Shown: positions 11,028 through 19,323 of the stretch, one piece after another
Layout: the number at the start of each line of letters is the position of its first letter
Position numbering within the stretch: position 1 is the first letter of the stretch
From: Chaetoderma sp. LZ-2023a
Lineage: Eukaryota; Mollusca; Caudofoveata; Chaetodermatida; Chaetodermatidae
NCBI GenBank assembly: GCA_034401795.1
Contig: CM067369.1
Location: 86,003,129 to 86,067,128, forward strand
Length of the DNA stretch: 64,000 nucleotides
Direction of reading: 5' to 3'
Notes under the pieces: generated by a model
Databases searched by the model: none
What the model saw: only the letters and a program-made list of their open reading frames with translations
What the model was told of the DNA's origin: nothing
Position numbers and translations under genes: made by a program

Positions 11028-11165
11028 GTACCACCTCCCTCAACTGGCAGCCAATCGGCGATCCATGGCCCCCACCACCCTCTCAATCCCTGGGGCATAG
11101 GTTGTTGAGACATGTGATCGTGGGTGGTGTATGCCTCCAGATGGTATTCGCCCGGACCCCACATG
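11028..11165. repeat. Partial third copy of the GC-rich foldback arm
   Basis: TACCACCTCCCTCAACTGGC, GGCGATCCATGGCCCCCACC and CCCTCTCAATCCCTGGGGCA repeat the left arm of the element at 10687-10949 in the same orientation, and the copy continues with GTGTATGCCTCCAGATGG. It lies just outside the inferred left end of the Polinton. Confidence 0.65.
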
Positions 11166-11223
11166 TCCAGGTGAACCTCCTCAGGATACCGGCCAGTGGC
11201 CGGCCTCTGTGTAGGCTCAGACA

Positions 11224-11272
11224 AACACGTAGTCTCTGCCAGAGTCGCATCGGCATGATGGGACCACCCATA
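11224..11272. repeat. Polinton left terminal inverted repeat (decayed)
   Basis: AACACGTAGTCTCTGCCAG followed by AGTCGCAT, then GATGGGACCACC, pairs in inverted orientation with 25660-25712. It is short and diverged compared with typical Polinton repeats of 100 bases or more, so part may have been lost. Confidence 0.45.
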
Positions 11273-11355
11273 GGGTCTTCAATCTACCTTGACAACGCTC
11301 ACCTGGCAGGATGCTAAAGTGCTTGGCATTTGCGCCACGGCAGACTCTGGCATGT

Positions 11356-12594
11356 TCACATGTTATGCAGAGAATCTGCTGCTGAGCAGGTGTCTCCAGC
11401 AGACAACCACGTCCTACCCTCACCACACCATAGAAGTGGCAGACAGACTTCACATGGGTGAAAGCGGTCATAAATGTTTCTTCGCAAGCGGTCGACCCAA
11501 GGATTGTACTGGGGGGCATCCCGGAAGTGGGCCCACTTTGCATCCAATATCATGGCAGTCTCAGCGCCCTGTGCCACTGCTGTAGACGCCAGCACGAGCA
11601 GTATGATGAGAATCGTGGCTATATATGAAGTTAAACTGAACAGAGTGAACCCCTTGAGAAATATTCGTGCCAGATCAAGCCCTGCTCCATCCGGTTCAAT
11701 AGTGATCTTCATTCCCTCAGGGGCAGGGGCTAGCTGCTTCATTTTGCCGTCGGCTAAGAAACGTAGCTCTAGGATTATATGAGTCATTTGCGGGCTAGTG
11801 AGTCCGACTCGCTGAAGCAGTTTAACAGCACCCTTGGCTTTGGTGACATGTGACACACCATCTACCCATAGGATGCCCTCCTGGAGGTTAACAGCTTCTT
11901 CTGGTCCATCGAATGGACGACGCAGCAGGAGGTTTCCACCTGTAACCCCGATCCGGTGACCCACCCTCGTCAGGGAGACACCATCACCTATGTAGGTGAG
12001 GAAGGATGATCCCCGATTGTAGAGCTTTCGAACTGTCCCATCCTTTTTCACAACAGTGGAGAGGGGAGTAACCTCTATGTCAATGACTGTGGGAGGCCTA
12101 TATAGGGGCAACCATGTTTGCCAGTCACCCCCAGGTCCAACGCGGTACAACACTTCATTCTTCTCAAATTTGAACTGCAGGTTTTTTGCCAGGGTCAATA
12201 GCAGGTCATCATGGGCCATCGGCGGGGCACCATTCGAATAGGGTTTGACCAGATGAAAGCTGAGGTCGCTATTTAGGGTATTGATGTCTGCCACCCCTGT
12301 ATCTGAGAGCTCAATCAACGGCTCGAGGAGGTACTTCCTTTTCGGGAAATCGTACCGAAACACGATCTTGTGGGCATCTATGTTGCAACCAAGGCGCCCC
12401 TTCATCACATCCTTGAGGTCCGTGAGCAGCTCCACCCCATCACCACCAATGGGGTTGAGGGAGAATGCCTTTGAGCGTGCTTCATACTGTAGGGCGAATG
12501 ACTTGCCATCGCTCTCTTCTACCTTGGCGGCATCAACTGCATACACATCTGTCAGGTCAGCAAGACCAGTCGAGTGAGCAAATATGGGTTCCAT
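11356..12594 (-). CDS. Intact 412-aa Polinton protein with C-terminal membrane segment
   Basis: One uninterrupted frame, unlike almost all its neighbours. It starts MEPIFAHSTGLADLTDVY. The first 300 residues look globular and beta-rich with no signal peptide. A strongly hydrophobic stretch (SYIATILIILLVLASTAV) at about residues 324-341 would be a single membrane anchor, followed by about 70 residues with several Cys (HPCEVCLPLLWCGEG). I do not recognise the family; a virion membrane or minor structural role is only a guess from its place at the end of the element. It is divergent from the gene at 12633, sharing a promoter core at 12612-12619. The last 50 residues may be frameshifted read-through rather than the original end. 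Confidence 0.65.
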   Translation of the reverse strand: MEPIFAHSTGLADLTDVYAVDAAKVEESDGKSFALQYEARSKAFSLNPIGGDGVELLTDLKDVMKGRLGCNIDAHKIVFRYDFPKRKYLLEPLIELSDTGVADINTLNSDLSFHLVKPYSNGAPPMAHDDLLLTLAKNLQFKFEKNEVLYRVGPGGDWQTWLPLYRPPTVIDIEVTPLSTVVKKDGTVRKLYNRGSSFLTYIGDGVSLTRVGHRIGVTGGNLLLRRPFDGPEEAVNLQEGILWVDGVSHVTKAKGAVKLLQRVGLTSPQMTHIILELRFLADGKMKQLAPAPEGMKITIEPDGAGLDLARIFLKGFTLFSLTSYIATILIILLVLASTAVAQGAETAMILDAKWAHFRDAPQYNPWVDRLRRNIYDRFHPCEVCLPLLWCGEGRTWLSAGDTCSAADSLHNM

Positions 12595-12632
12595 AGCATG
12601 CTATAGGAGGGGTTTAAACAAGACATATAACC
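12595..12632. promoter_or_regulatory. Bidirectional promoter module (GTTTAAAC with flanking TATA boxes)
   Basis: The palindrome GTTTAAAC lies at 12612-12619. Towards the + gene it is followed by CATATAA (12624-12630) and the ATG at 12633. Towards the - gene it is followed by CTATAG (12601-12606) and the start at 12594. The same layout recurs at two other divergent pairs. Confidence 0.6.
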
Positions 12633-13013
12633 ATGCTGATTGTCCGACCGCTGCTGTCCAGTGGTGAGAACGTAATCTCACCCTCTCTAGAGGGGAGACT
12701 GGTGGTACAGTACGGTGTAGAATGGGTCCTCTTCGAGGTGCCCCAGCGGGGCACAACATACATACACACCAATGTGCTACATCAACCTCCGGGCAGTGCA
12801 CACAGCAGCTCACTAGTAGAAGTCGGCCGGGACGTGACAGAGTATCTCCCAGGTGCCAACAGCAACCTATGGAAAGCTATCAGTCCTAGCCTGTTCACAT
12901 CTGTAAATCAGCTGTTTGACAGCCCCTCCATTAACATATATGCCAGCACAGATGGAATATCGGACGCTCATTTAGAGTTTACACTCTTATTACTCATTGA
13001 CCTGACGACATGA
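12633..13013 (+). CDS. Polinton 126-aa protein, unknown
   Basis: Starts MLIVRPLLSSGENVISPS directly after a TATA-like box and ends in an ATGA overlap with the next gene, so the two are probably co-transcribed. The sequence alternates hydrophobic and polar residues (LVVQYGVEWVLFEV, NIYASTDGISDAHLEFTLLL), suggesting a small beta-sandwich. Charged and Cys motifs are absent. I do not recognise the family; a small jelly-roll virion protein is possible but unproven. Intact frame. Confidence 0.55.
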   Translation: MLIVRPLLSSGENVISPSLEGRLVVQYGVEWVLFEVPQRGTTYIHTNVLHQPPGSAHSSSLVEVGRDVTEYLPGANSNLWKAISPSLFTSVNQLFDSPSINIYASTDGISDAHLEFTLLLLIDLTT

Positions 13014-13603
13014 TATCATACCAGCATTATCTGACCTTTGCCGAGATGATGAAAAAGGGTTGCCCCTTCATGACCCCTACACAAAACGAACAGATGCTCA
13101 CACTGCAACAAGAAGGAGAGCGATTACAGTGGGAGAGCTGGTGTCAACAGAACGTGAGCATTGCAAGCAGGCGAAGGAACAGTGAAGCTTCCAAATACTG
13201 GCAGGACCTCCTGAAGAAGAGTAAGCGGGACGCAGGAGACTTGACAGATGGCGATGAGCCAGATGTCTTCACATACGACGATGAGCCAGATGTCTTCACA
13301 GACGAGGATGAGCCAAGTGTCTTCTCAGACGAGGATGAGCCAGAGGTCATACAGTGGGAAGAGGAGATGGCACAGAAGTGTAAGACCAAGAAAGCCATCC
13401 AGCAGCAGACCTACTATCTTGGTGATAAGCTGAAGTGCCGGATGTCACGTCTCAGAAAGCTATTGGTACCCGTCATAGTGCTGGATGACCGCTGTCTAAG
13501 AGACGTCTCTCTCAACACCCGCAAGCTGGTACGGTTCGCCAGGCTCTCCAAAATGAACCCTTCTATGACTCATGAGCAGATTCTGCAGGTGATGCCTGTT
13601 TAA
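13010..13603 (+). CDS. Polinton 197-aa acidic-repeat protein, unknown
   Basis: Overlaps the upstream stop by four bases (ATGA). The N-terminal half is helical and Gln/Glu-rich (EQMLTLQQEGERLQWESW). Residues about 80-112 hold four tandem acidic units of the form DEPDVFT (DEPDVFTYD, DEPDVFTDE, DEPSVFSDE, DEPEVIQ). The C-terminal part is basic (LKCRMSRLRKLL, NTRKLVRFARLSK). It stops with TAA at 13601-13603, but the same frame stays open to a TGA at 13772-13774 and reads like protein (KSEWQKQPKLYPSL), so the TAA may be a nonsense mutation. Function unknown; acidic tandem motifs often mediate protein binding. Confidence 0.55.
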   Translation: MISYQHYLTFAEMMKKGCPFMTPTQNEQMLTLQQEGERLQWESWCQQNVSIASRRRNSEASKYWQDLLKKSKRDAGDLTDGDEPDVFTYDDEPDVFTDEDEPSVFSDEDEPEVIQWEEEMAQKCKTKKAIQQQTYYLGDKLKCRMSRLRKLLVPVIVLDDRCLRDVSLNTRKLVRFARLSKMNPSMTHEQILQVMPV

Positions 13604-13780
13604 GCCTCCAGATATACCACGGCAAAATCAGAGTGGCAGAAGCAACCAAAACTATACCCCTCCCTGACTGCTGACAAGGGCGGTACAATCCACGGCTGGC
13701 AACTCCAGCAGATAGATACCATCAGGCAGAATCTCGTCCGTGAGGCAGAAAAGTACAGCAGAACGTGCAGGTGATATAAG

Positions 13781-13960
13781 ATGGCATACAACATCCTCAC
13801 GTGTACAACCACTGCTGCAGGTATGATTGGGGCCAGTGCTGGTGTGACAGCTGTGGCCACTCTCACTACAGGGGTGGGTGCCCTCGTTGCCATCCCGCTG
13901 GGTGGCGTGACACTAGCCGCCACTGTCTTTCCAGTGGGCGGGTTGATATGGAGGAGCTAA
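13781..13960 (+). CDS. Polinton 59-aa hydrophobic protein
   Basis: GATATAAG immediately precedes the ATG at 13781. The product is almost entirely hydrophobic and rich in Gly, Ala and Val (AAGMIGASAGVTAVATL, GVGALVAIPLGGVTLAATV), with one or two membrane spans and a short basic end (IWRS). If the TGA at 13772 were absent it would be in a different frame from the preceding helical segment, so it may be either a separate small membrane protein or the C-terminus of a longer coiled-coil/membrane protein. No family assigned with certainty. Confidence 0.5.
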   Translation: MAYNILTCTTTAAGMIGASAGVTAVATLTTGVGALVAIPLGGVTLAATVFPVGGLIWRS

Positions 13961-14040
13961 AAAACGAGATGTTACTGTGAGGTCGCCTCACCGGTCTCTG
14001 GAGTCGAGATGACTACAAATAGTGTGCTGCGTGTACGGTA

Positions 14041-14061
14041 GCTTTAAGAACACCAGTATAG
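14041..14061 (+). promoter_or_regulatory. Promoter module TTTAAG + TATAG
   Basis: GCTTTAAG at 14041-14048 and TATAG at 14057-14061 sit directly before the ATG at 14062, the same arrangement seen before other genes of the element. Confidence 0.5.
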
Positions 14062-15271
14062 ATGGGCTTCCCACTGAACCTCACGAGAGTCATCCGGAGC
14101 CAACCGCCCCTCCTGGGTACACTGTTGACTGGCCCGAGAGGTCTACTGGATGATATACCAGAGCTAACACCATTCTCCATCACAGTGGATGGATTGTCCC
14201 GAACCAGCTTCTCCGTCAACCCACGACCGCTGACCAACCGCCAAATAACCATCAAGGATGCGAAGCAAGCTCATACTTGGATGGCTGCTCCAAGCCTCTC
14301 ATACTGGAATCAGCAGCTGAACTTTGCCATGTGGTGTGCCACGGCAGGATGTGTAAGTTCCACCCTGCTTCACTCCTATTCTGATACTCCTGAAGCTGTG
14401 CTCATCGCCAGCTGTCTCAGATTCCACGTGTACTTCACGGTGTCACAAATCCTCCATGAGCTGGGTGCAAGCCTCCCTGATACAAAAGACTTGGACCCAC
14501 AGCTCAACAGTCATAGCGTCTCAGCGGCCAGCAGACTACAAAGAGAGTTCAGCACTCACTCAGACTATCGGTGACATGGTGGTGACACCAGTGGCCTAGG
14601 GGTTATGTACGGTGACCCGAGGAGTGACTACTCAGTTTTCCCCTATCGAACACCCCAACAAGCAGGCCGCCGGAAGACAGCAACATTCTCGTTCAATACA
14701 GACTCCGACCCTGGAGCGCTGGTGCAAAATATGCACATCACTGGCTTGTGGCGGACTATCCAGATGTGTGGAAGTACTTTGTCCCACACACCACCTCAGG
14801 CCTCACACCGGCAGGGATCGTTCGGATCAACCAATCCCTGGAAGCACTGTGCTACTGCCTCCTTACAGCACAGACCAATCTGCGTCATTCCATAGATGGT
14901 GTCAGCGGAGGAGAGGTCCAGGCCATGTTCATCAGTCTCGTTGAAGATATGATCGTATTGCTAAGTTCCAGCAGGGGTTGCAGAAGGCCCGTCGCAAACT
15001 TGACTTTGCAGTTTCACCACGCCTACGGTTGATTCCGAGCAACATGATCATGAACATCGAGGACCTCCAAGTCAGGGGCTATAACAACATGATAGTCGAG
15101 GGGAGTTCCCCCAGTGTCCACTTCAACACTGATATCAATGCACCTACGCACAGTACAGGCCATACAGTCGTTCCGACCCTGACACTGCAGCCAGTCGACA
15201 TGACGTTTCCCATGGCGGCTCCGACCCCGACACTGCAGCCAGTCGACACGACACCCGTGGTAGCTGTATGA
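14062..15271 (+). pseudogene. Polinton capsid-family-like protein, frameshifted
   Basis: Three or four consecutive frames together cover about 400 codons: 14062-14574 (MGFPLNLTRVI, with SYWNQQLNFAMWCATAG and SCLRFHVYFTVSQIL), 14605 onward, 14748 onward (DYPDVWKYFVPHT, GLTPAGIVRINQSLEALC) and 14978-15271 (ARRKLDFAVSPRL, VRGYNNMIVEGSS, ending in Pro/Thr-rich repeats TLQPVD). I recognise the WNQQLNFAMWC and RFHVYF pattern as one that recurs in proteins of animal Polinton-like elements; a structural virion role is inferred, not shown. Breaks lie near 14575, 14745 and 14960. The C-terminal tail repeats PTLTLQPVDMTFPMAA / PTPTLQPVDTTPV. Confidence 0.55.
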
Positions 15272-15490
15272 GTGTTGTCAGGCCTAACTATCATGGCGCT
15301 CGGGATCAGCCTACTCCACCGCTAGCAAATCAGCTATAAGACTATCCTGACTCTATACAGTAGCAGCCGTCTTGGCTGGGACCACGCTGAGCCACTGAAC
15401 CAGCTTGGCCTGCCCTACAGTCCCTATACATGCTGCCAACATGCACATGCAAGGGCTGGATGGTTCCACAGCGCATCCTTTTTCCAGCTT
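15272..15490. other. Short non-coding gap between convergent Polinton genes
   Basis: An ATG frame at 15293 is interrupted by TAG after ten codons and resembles no known family. No terminator signal is obvious. Confidence 0.4.
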
Positions 15491-15791
15491 TTAGTATCGC
15501 AGAGCCTTGTTCAGCTCTGAGTCAGGTGAGGCCATGGAGGTCTGCAACTGCTGGAACACATCTGACAGATACTCTTGATCCTTGTAGAAACCTTTAGCTT
15601 GCAGGAGCTGCTCGACGATACTCCCGCCCATGATAAGGTATTCGAGGAAGCAGATCTGCCCCTTACCAAATCCCAGATAGAGCTTCACAGCTGTCAGCTC
15701 CTCTGTCAGCTCAGCACCGGAGAGCTGAGCGAGCTCATCTGGGGGTCTTCTTCTTGTAGTCCTTCAACTCCCTCCGGAAGACCTCTCGCAT
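15491..15791 (-). pseudogene. Polinton small helical protein, frameshifted
   Basis: The frame 15688-15491 ends in SDVFQQLQTSMASPDSELNK. Continuing upstream without a stop it reads PDELAQLSGAELTEEL; a one-base shift in the run near 15735 then joins to MREVFRRELKDYKKKTP, starting from the ATG at 15791. A still earlier ATG at 15808 follows CTTAAAC, like the start at 18280. The result is an amphipathic, mostly helical protein of about 100 residues. No family recognised. Convergent with the preceding gene and divergent from 15950. Confidence 0.5.
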
Positions 15792-15916
15792 AGCGCGAGC
15801 CCGGACATGTTTAAGATGTCTCAATAGAGAGATGAATATTCCTGAGTAAAAACCCGGCCACCTGGCAGATGCAGACTGGGAAGATCTTATTATCTCTCTC
15901 GACAGGGGACGCAGAC

Positions 15917-15949
15917 ATTTAACAGCGTTGTATACTCAGGGCGTAAACA
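15917..15949 (+). promoter_or_regulatory. Promoter module ATTTAA + TATA
   Basis: ATTTAAC at 15917-15923 and GTATAC at about 15930 precede the ATG at 15950. Confidence 0.4.
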
Positions 15950-16351
15950 ATGACATCAACTGTACAGATCGTGAAGCAACTGCCCGAGAGCCAGGCGAGT
16001 CTTCAGAAGGTGGAGAACCTGCTGCGAACCAAGACACAGAAGTTACTGACCAAAGCAAAACCTCTGGCAGTCCATGTCGCCAGTAACGTGGCGGCGAATG
16101 TGGCCGTGGTGAAGATGACAGGGGGAAATGAGGTTCTTCCTGCCTAAACTGTGGCTGTCCTCGCTACAGTGGCGAGTGGGGTGGCTGGGCACTGTCTTAG
16201 AATAACTCACCCCATCCCAAAGATCGCCATCAGTGGTGCCTCCTACACTGTTGCCGCCAAGATCATGGGTGAACGTGTTACACTAATGGAGGCCGCGGTT
16301 CTAGGGATAGCAACGAGTGCAATGGCTGAGATCATCGTCACCTATGTTTAA
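15950..16351 (+). pseudogene. Polinton 133-aa helical/membrane protein with in-frame TAA
   Basis: The first 65 codons (MTSTVQIVKQLPESQASLQK, KTQKLLTKAKPLAVHVASN) end at TAA 16145-16147. The same frame continues for another 67 codons with the same composition (VAVLATVASGVAGHCLRI, GASYTVAAKIMGERVTLMEA, IATSAMAEIIVTYV). The most economical reading is one gene with a single nonsense mutation (for example CAA to TAA). The second half would span the membrane once or twice. Function unknown. Confidence 0.5.
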
Positions 16352-16370
16352 CCCCTCTGAATAATGAGAG
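16346..16370 (+). promoter_or_regulatory. Promoter module GTTTAAC + AATAAT
   Basis: GTTTAAC at 16346-16352 followed by AATAAT at 16361, just before the ATG at 16371. The core overlaps the end of the preceding gene. Confidence 0.4.
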
Positions 16371-16595
16371 ATGGATCACGAGACCCCTGCAGCATATGAG
16401 GCATGGCGTGCTGGAGGGCGGTGTGTAGCCCATAGTCGAGCATGCAGACTGCGGATCGCCAATGCCCGGGAATGGTGGACCACCCACAAGACGTGCCCCT
16501 GCAGAGAGGGCCAGTACCCTGAACACTGCTACCTATTCCCTTGGCCGACTGCATGGTCCTCCTATGCCCAACTATTTCACAGGGGGTATGACTAG
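16371..16595 (+). CDS. Polinton 74-aa Cys/Trp-rich small protein, unknown
   Basis: Starts MDHETPAAYEAWRAGGRC behind a promoter-like module. Trp, His and Cys are frequent (REWWTTHKTCPCREGQYPEHC), which could coordinate a metal, but no known zinc-binding pattern is complete. It ends where the next promoter-like module begins. It may be a decayed fragment of a longer protein. Confidence 0.35.
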   Translation: MDHETPAAYEAWRAGGRCVAHSRACRLRIANAREWWTTHKTCPCREGQYPEHCYLFPWPTAWSSYAQLFHRGYD

Positions 16596-16597
16596 TA

Positions 16598-16623
16598 GCT
16601 TTAAGCCGTCTGTATATAGCACT
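16598..16623 (+). promoter_or_regulatory. Promoter module GCTTTAAG + TATATAG
   Basis: GCTTTAAG at 16598-16605 and TATATAG at 16613-16619, then ATG at 16624. One of the cleanest examples of the motif. Confidence 0.5.
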
Positions 16624-16836
16624 ATGACTCTGTCACTCACAGACCTAGAAAGCAAAGAGCTAGGCGATCTTTCTCACTTGGGTGAGGCACGCCTCGGTTC
16701 AGAGGACACTGTTGCCCCTATCTCCTTCCGAAGAAATCAGGGTTCTTTGGTTTGCTGTTTAAGACCACAGGATAGTCATGGCTTCCCGTGCATGTATCAT
16801 ACAGATACTGGATGTACTAGACACTGTGGGAGCTGA
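16624..16836 (+). CDS. Polinton 70-aa small protein, unknown
   Basis: Chosen start MTLSLTDLESKELGDLSHLG lies five bases after a TATATAG box, which is why it is preferred to the longer upstream frame. The first 45 residues look real; the tail (CCLRPQDSHGF...) overlaps the next promoter and gene and may be out-of-frame. No family recognised. Confidence 0.35.
   Translation: MTLSLTDLESKELGDLSHLGEARLGSEDTVAPISFRRNQGSLVCCLRPQDSHGFPCMYHTDTGCTRHCGS
16757..16777 (+). promoter_or_regulatory. Promoter module GTTTAAG + GATAG
   Basis: GTTTAAG at 16757-16763 and GATAG at 16771-16775 precede the ATG at 16778. Confidence 0.4.
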
Positions 16837-17056
16837 CACAGGCCTTCTACGCTAGCTTCTCAGCTGCTGCTGGAATTTCATGCTTGATGCCTCCATCGCA
16901 TCCTTTGTATTCGCTGGAGGTGCAGGATTCCCCGCTCTGCAGGCGAAAGAGCTGGTGCAAGAAGTACTGCCGTTTAGTCTCCCAGATATAGACGAGGCTA
17001 CCGCCGACCAAGTGCTAACCATCCTCCGCACGCATGTCTGTACCATTCGACAGTAG
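16778..17056 (+). pseudogene. Polinton 92-aa protein with in-frame TAG
   Basis: MASRACIIQILDVLDTVGAD is followed by TAG at 16853-16855, and the frame continues for 67 codons (NFMLDASIASFVFAGGAG, ELVQEVLPFSLPDIDE, ADQVLTILRTHVCTIRQ) to a stop that overlaps the start of the packaging ATPase by 23 bases. A single nonsense change (for example CAG to TAG) explains it. Mostly helical, one hydrophobic patch; unknown function. Tight overlap suggests co-expression with the ATPase. Confidence 0.5.
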
Positions 17057-17749
17057 GCCGGTCGATGCTGGCCAGGTGGTGCTGATCATTGCCCCATCAG
17101 GACACGGGAAAACATCTTGCTGCGGGCTCGCCTGGCCGAACATCTACACTCTCAATACATCCTTCTGGTGTCTGACTCCACTGCTGAGGCGGTTGACATT
17201 AATGATCAATGGTACAATGGCCCAATCACCAAGACGCAGAACCTGCAAGCACTGATGGAGAAGCTGCTGGCAGCCCGACTGACAGAACCACTTGTTCTAA
17301 TTATCGATGACCCTGCAATGGACCAGAAGACAGTCACCTACCTCAGCAACATCACCAGGCACATCCGGTACACAAAGATAACTGTCTTCATCCTCTTTCA
17401 GAAGTACACCCGCGAGATCTCACCGGACATCCGCCACAATGCCCGGTTGCTATACTTCAGCTCCAAGTGTGGACGTGCCCTGCTCGAGACCATATGCGAC
17501 AGCCTAACCCTCAAGGAGACCAGAGGGGACTGTATCGCAGGTGTACAGAGGGCAGCTGAGCTGTACCGCTTCATCTTCAGCAACAAGGAGACAGGTGAGC
17601 TGTCACACTTCAAGCCATCTCTGGAAAAGGCGCAGACCTTCACCTACAAGCTGAATCCAGCCAGGAAACTAGCCTGCTCTATGCGTCTAGGACTCTCTTC
17701 TGCTGGAACTTCTCACGGAAGACGATTTTTCCATGCACCTTCTGCATGA
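17034..17749 (+). pseudogene. FtsK/HerA-like genome-packaging ATPase (Polinton ATP), frameshifted
   Basis: The start MSVPFDSRPVDAGQVVLI leads into a Walker A loop, APSGHGKTS. A one-base frameshift directly after it (near 17118) moves the rest into the frame running to 17749: LLRARLAEHL, a Walker B strand EPLVLIIDDP, and ITVFILFQKYTREISP, PDIRHNARLLYFSSK, which fit the sensor region of the A32-type packaging ATPases found in Polintons and in many dsDNA viruses. The family pumps DNA into preformed capsids. About 235 residues, a normal size. The C-terminus overlaps the convergent gene at 17713-18240, so the last 20 residues may be read-through. Confidence 0.85.
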
Positions 17750-18240
17750 CCGGTGTCGTGGCCCTCCGCTACAGCGGCACTGACCTCCTCCCTGAGGTAG
17801 TTATTTGCTCCAGACTGAAGGCTATCCAGTATATCTCGCTCTTCCTGGCTATGGAGGCTAAATATGGCAGCCCACTTCCCAACCGTTAGTAGATCTTTGG
17901 GTTCGACCTTCGCCCTTTGGAGAGCTAGAATAACAGGACTGTTGGTTTGGGCCACAGGTAGGTCGAGTGTCCTGCCCTGGGTGCTGTCAAACTTCCGGTG
18001 GAATATCCGAGTCAGGAGATCTTTTGTACTACGAGCTGGCATTCCTTCCTCTATGGCGGCCAGTATCTCCGCATCAGATGGAGGTGTAACCTTTGCTCAC
18101 TCGTGGATAATGTTGATGTCACGAAGCAGTCCTCGGACCCTGTCACAGTGGGACAGTGCACGCCATGGCTGTCGTGCTGACTGGCGTACCGACTTGTCCT
18201 GCTGCCTATAGACAATCTGCTGGAGAACTTTACCAGACAT
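17713..18240 (-). pseudogene. Polinton 175-aa protein with in-frame TGA, unknown
   Basis: From the ATG at 18240 the frame reads MSGKVLQQIVYRQQDKSVRQ and GLLRDINIIHE, meets TGA at 18097-18099, and continues AKVTPPSDAEILAAIEEGMP, KDLLTRIFHRKFD, VAQTNSPVILALQRAKVEPK to LP at 17713. All in one frame, so a single nonsense change is the only break. Helical, charged, no membrane segment or known motif. It is divergent from the capsid candidate at 18290 and shares the GTTTAAAC core with it. Confidence 0.6.
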
Positions 18241-18279
18241 GGCAGCCGTTTAAACCCTCTATATACCCAGACCTTAAAC
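18241..18279. promoter_or_regulatory. Bidirectional promoter module (GTTTAAAC + CTATATA)
   Basis: GTTTAAAC at 18248-18255 lies seven bases from the minus-strand start at 18240; on the + side CTATATA follows at 18259-18265, then CTTAAACATG. Same arrangement as at 12612. Confidence 0.6.
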
Positions 18280-19323
18280 ATGCTGCAGTATGTGCAACAT
18301 CCAGAGGGGGGCCATTGAACCCGTGACATCACACCACTCTGATCCTCGGAAGGACTGCCTGACGGCCATTCGACCCAGTATACACGATGAGAACCCATTG
18401 TCCGCTGCTGGGAAGTACATCGACTTTGCAATCTCGGCACAGATCCACGAGATCAAGAGCATGACACTCGAGTTCAAGCTTCAGAGCACAATAGAACAGA
18501 CTGTAGAGCTCCCGCAGGTTCTGAACAGGTGGGAGATCGTGCAGAGCAACAGCACCATGGAAACCACGTATGTGAACGATGAGTACCGAGTCCTAGGTCC
18601 GCTGGCTCGTGGACCAACCGTCTATGCGAAGGGAAAGCGGTACTACACTGTGGGGTGCAATGAGGGGTTCACAGAATTCGAACTACAGTCAGGTGTCGAG
18701 ATGCCCGTGGCAGTTCCACTCTTAACACACCTCGAGAACACACACATGAATCCAGCTGCCATGCAGGATAGGCTATTCCTCTGGGTGTACACTGAGCAGC
18801 TCGCAGATGCGATGATGAATGCTCCAAGTCTTCATGTCTAGCATGACGAGAATGACCAGAAACTGAAGCAACCGGGTTCCAAACAACAGATCGTGCATGT
18901 GGAGTGAGAACACCAATGGGTAGAGCTGACATTGCATCGTGGTGCATCGGACTGTGTCGCTGTTGCGGTCCTGGTTCAGAAGGGAGGTGCCATCCAGTAG
19001 GTGGATAAGCTAGACGACTTCAAGCTTGTGGTTGCTGGGACCAATGTTCTTGGTGAGGTACGTGATCTGGCCAACTCTACAGACAGAAAACTAAGTCGTA
19101 TGCACTTCTGCGACTAACCAGTGGAAGCGATGACCTCGAGTCGGCGCTCGAGGGCCGTCACCATGTCGGGGGCAGGAACACTAATCAGGGCAACCGGCTC
19201 AGCTTCACCATCGGAAACCTCATAGCTGGGACTCGCCCCTTAGGTGTGACGGTACTTTACTTTGGCTATGCTAAGAAGGTATGCGTGTCGAACACATCAG
19301 TTATTCAGCTTGAGCATGCATAG
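18280..19323 (+). pseudogene. Candidate Polinton major capsid protein (PY-like), with in-frame stops and a frameshift
   Basis: The main frame from 18290 reads PVTSHHSDPRKDCLTAIRPS, GKYIDFAISAQIHEIKSMTL and so on to TAG 18839-18841, then stays coding-like through TGA 18905-18907 (QWVELTLHRGASD) and TAG 18998-19000 (VDKLDDFKLVVAGTN, GEVRDLANSTDRKLS). A frameshift near 19110 leads to DDLESALEGRHHVGG, RLSFTIGNLIAGTRPLG and VLYFGYAKKVC, ending 19323. About 340 residues, beta-rich. Calling it the capsid protein rests on the N-terminal pattern IDFAISA...L, on size and on its place near the ATPase; a minor capsid role is possible. Another ATG at 18280 lies closer to the TATA box. Confidence 0.5.

Noticed and set aside
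11224-11230. 6-bp target duplication ACACGT / ATGTGT for the Polinton
   Set aside because: The two are better explained as an extension of the inverted repeat than as a direct duplication.
10765-11317. Open frames in the GC-rich foldback element, including a 181-codon one
   Set aside because: Both strands are open because of GC-rich palindromic sequence; no domain.
11217-12577. Open frames opposite the 412-aa gene (for example 11474-11782, 12281-12577)
   Set aside because: They mirror a real gene of high GC content and have no recognisable features.
15293-15480. Possible protease or other Polinton gene
   Set aside because: TAG after ten codons and no catalytic pattern in the remainder.
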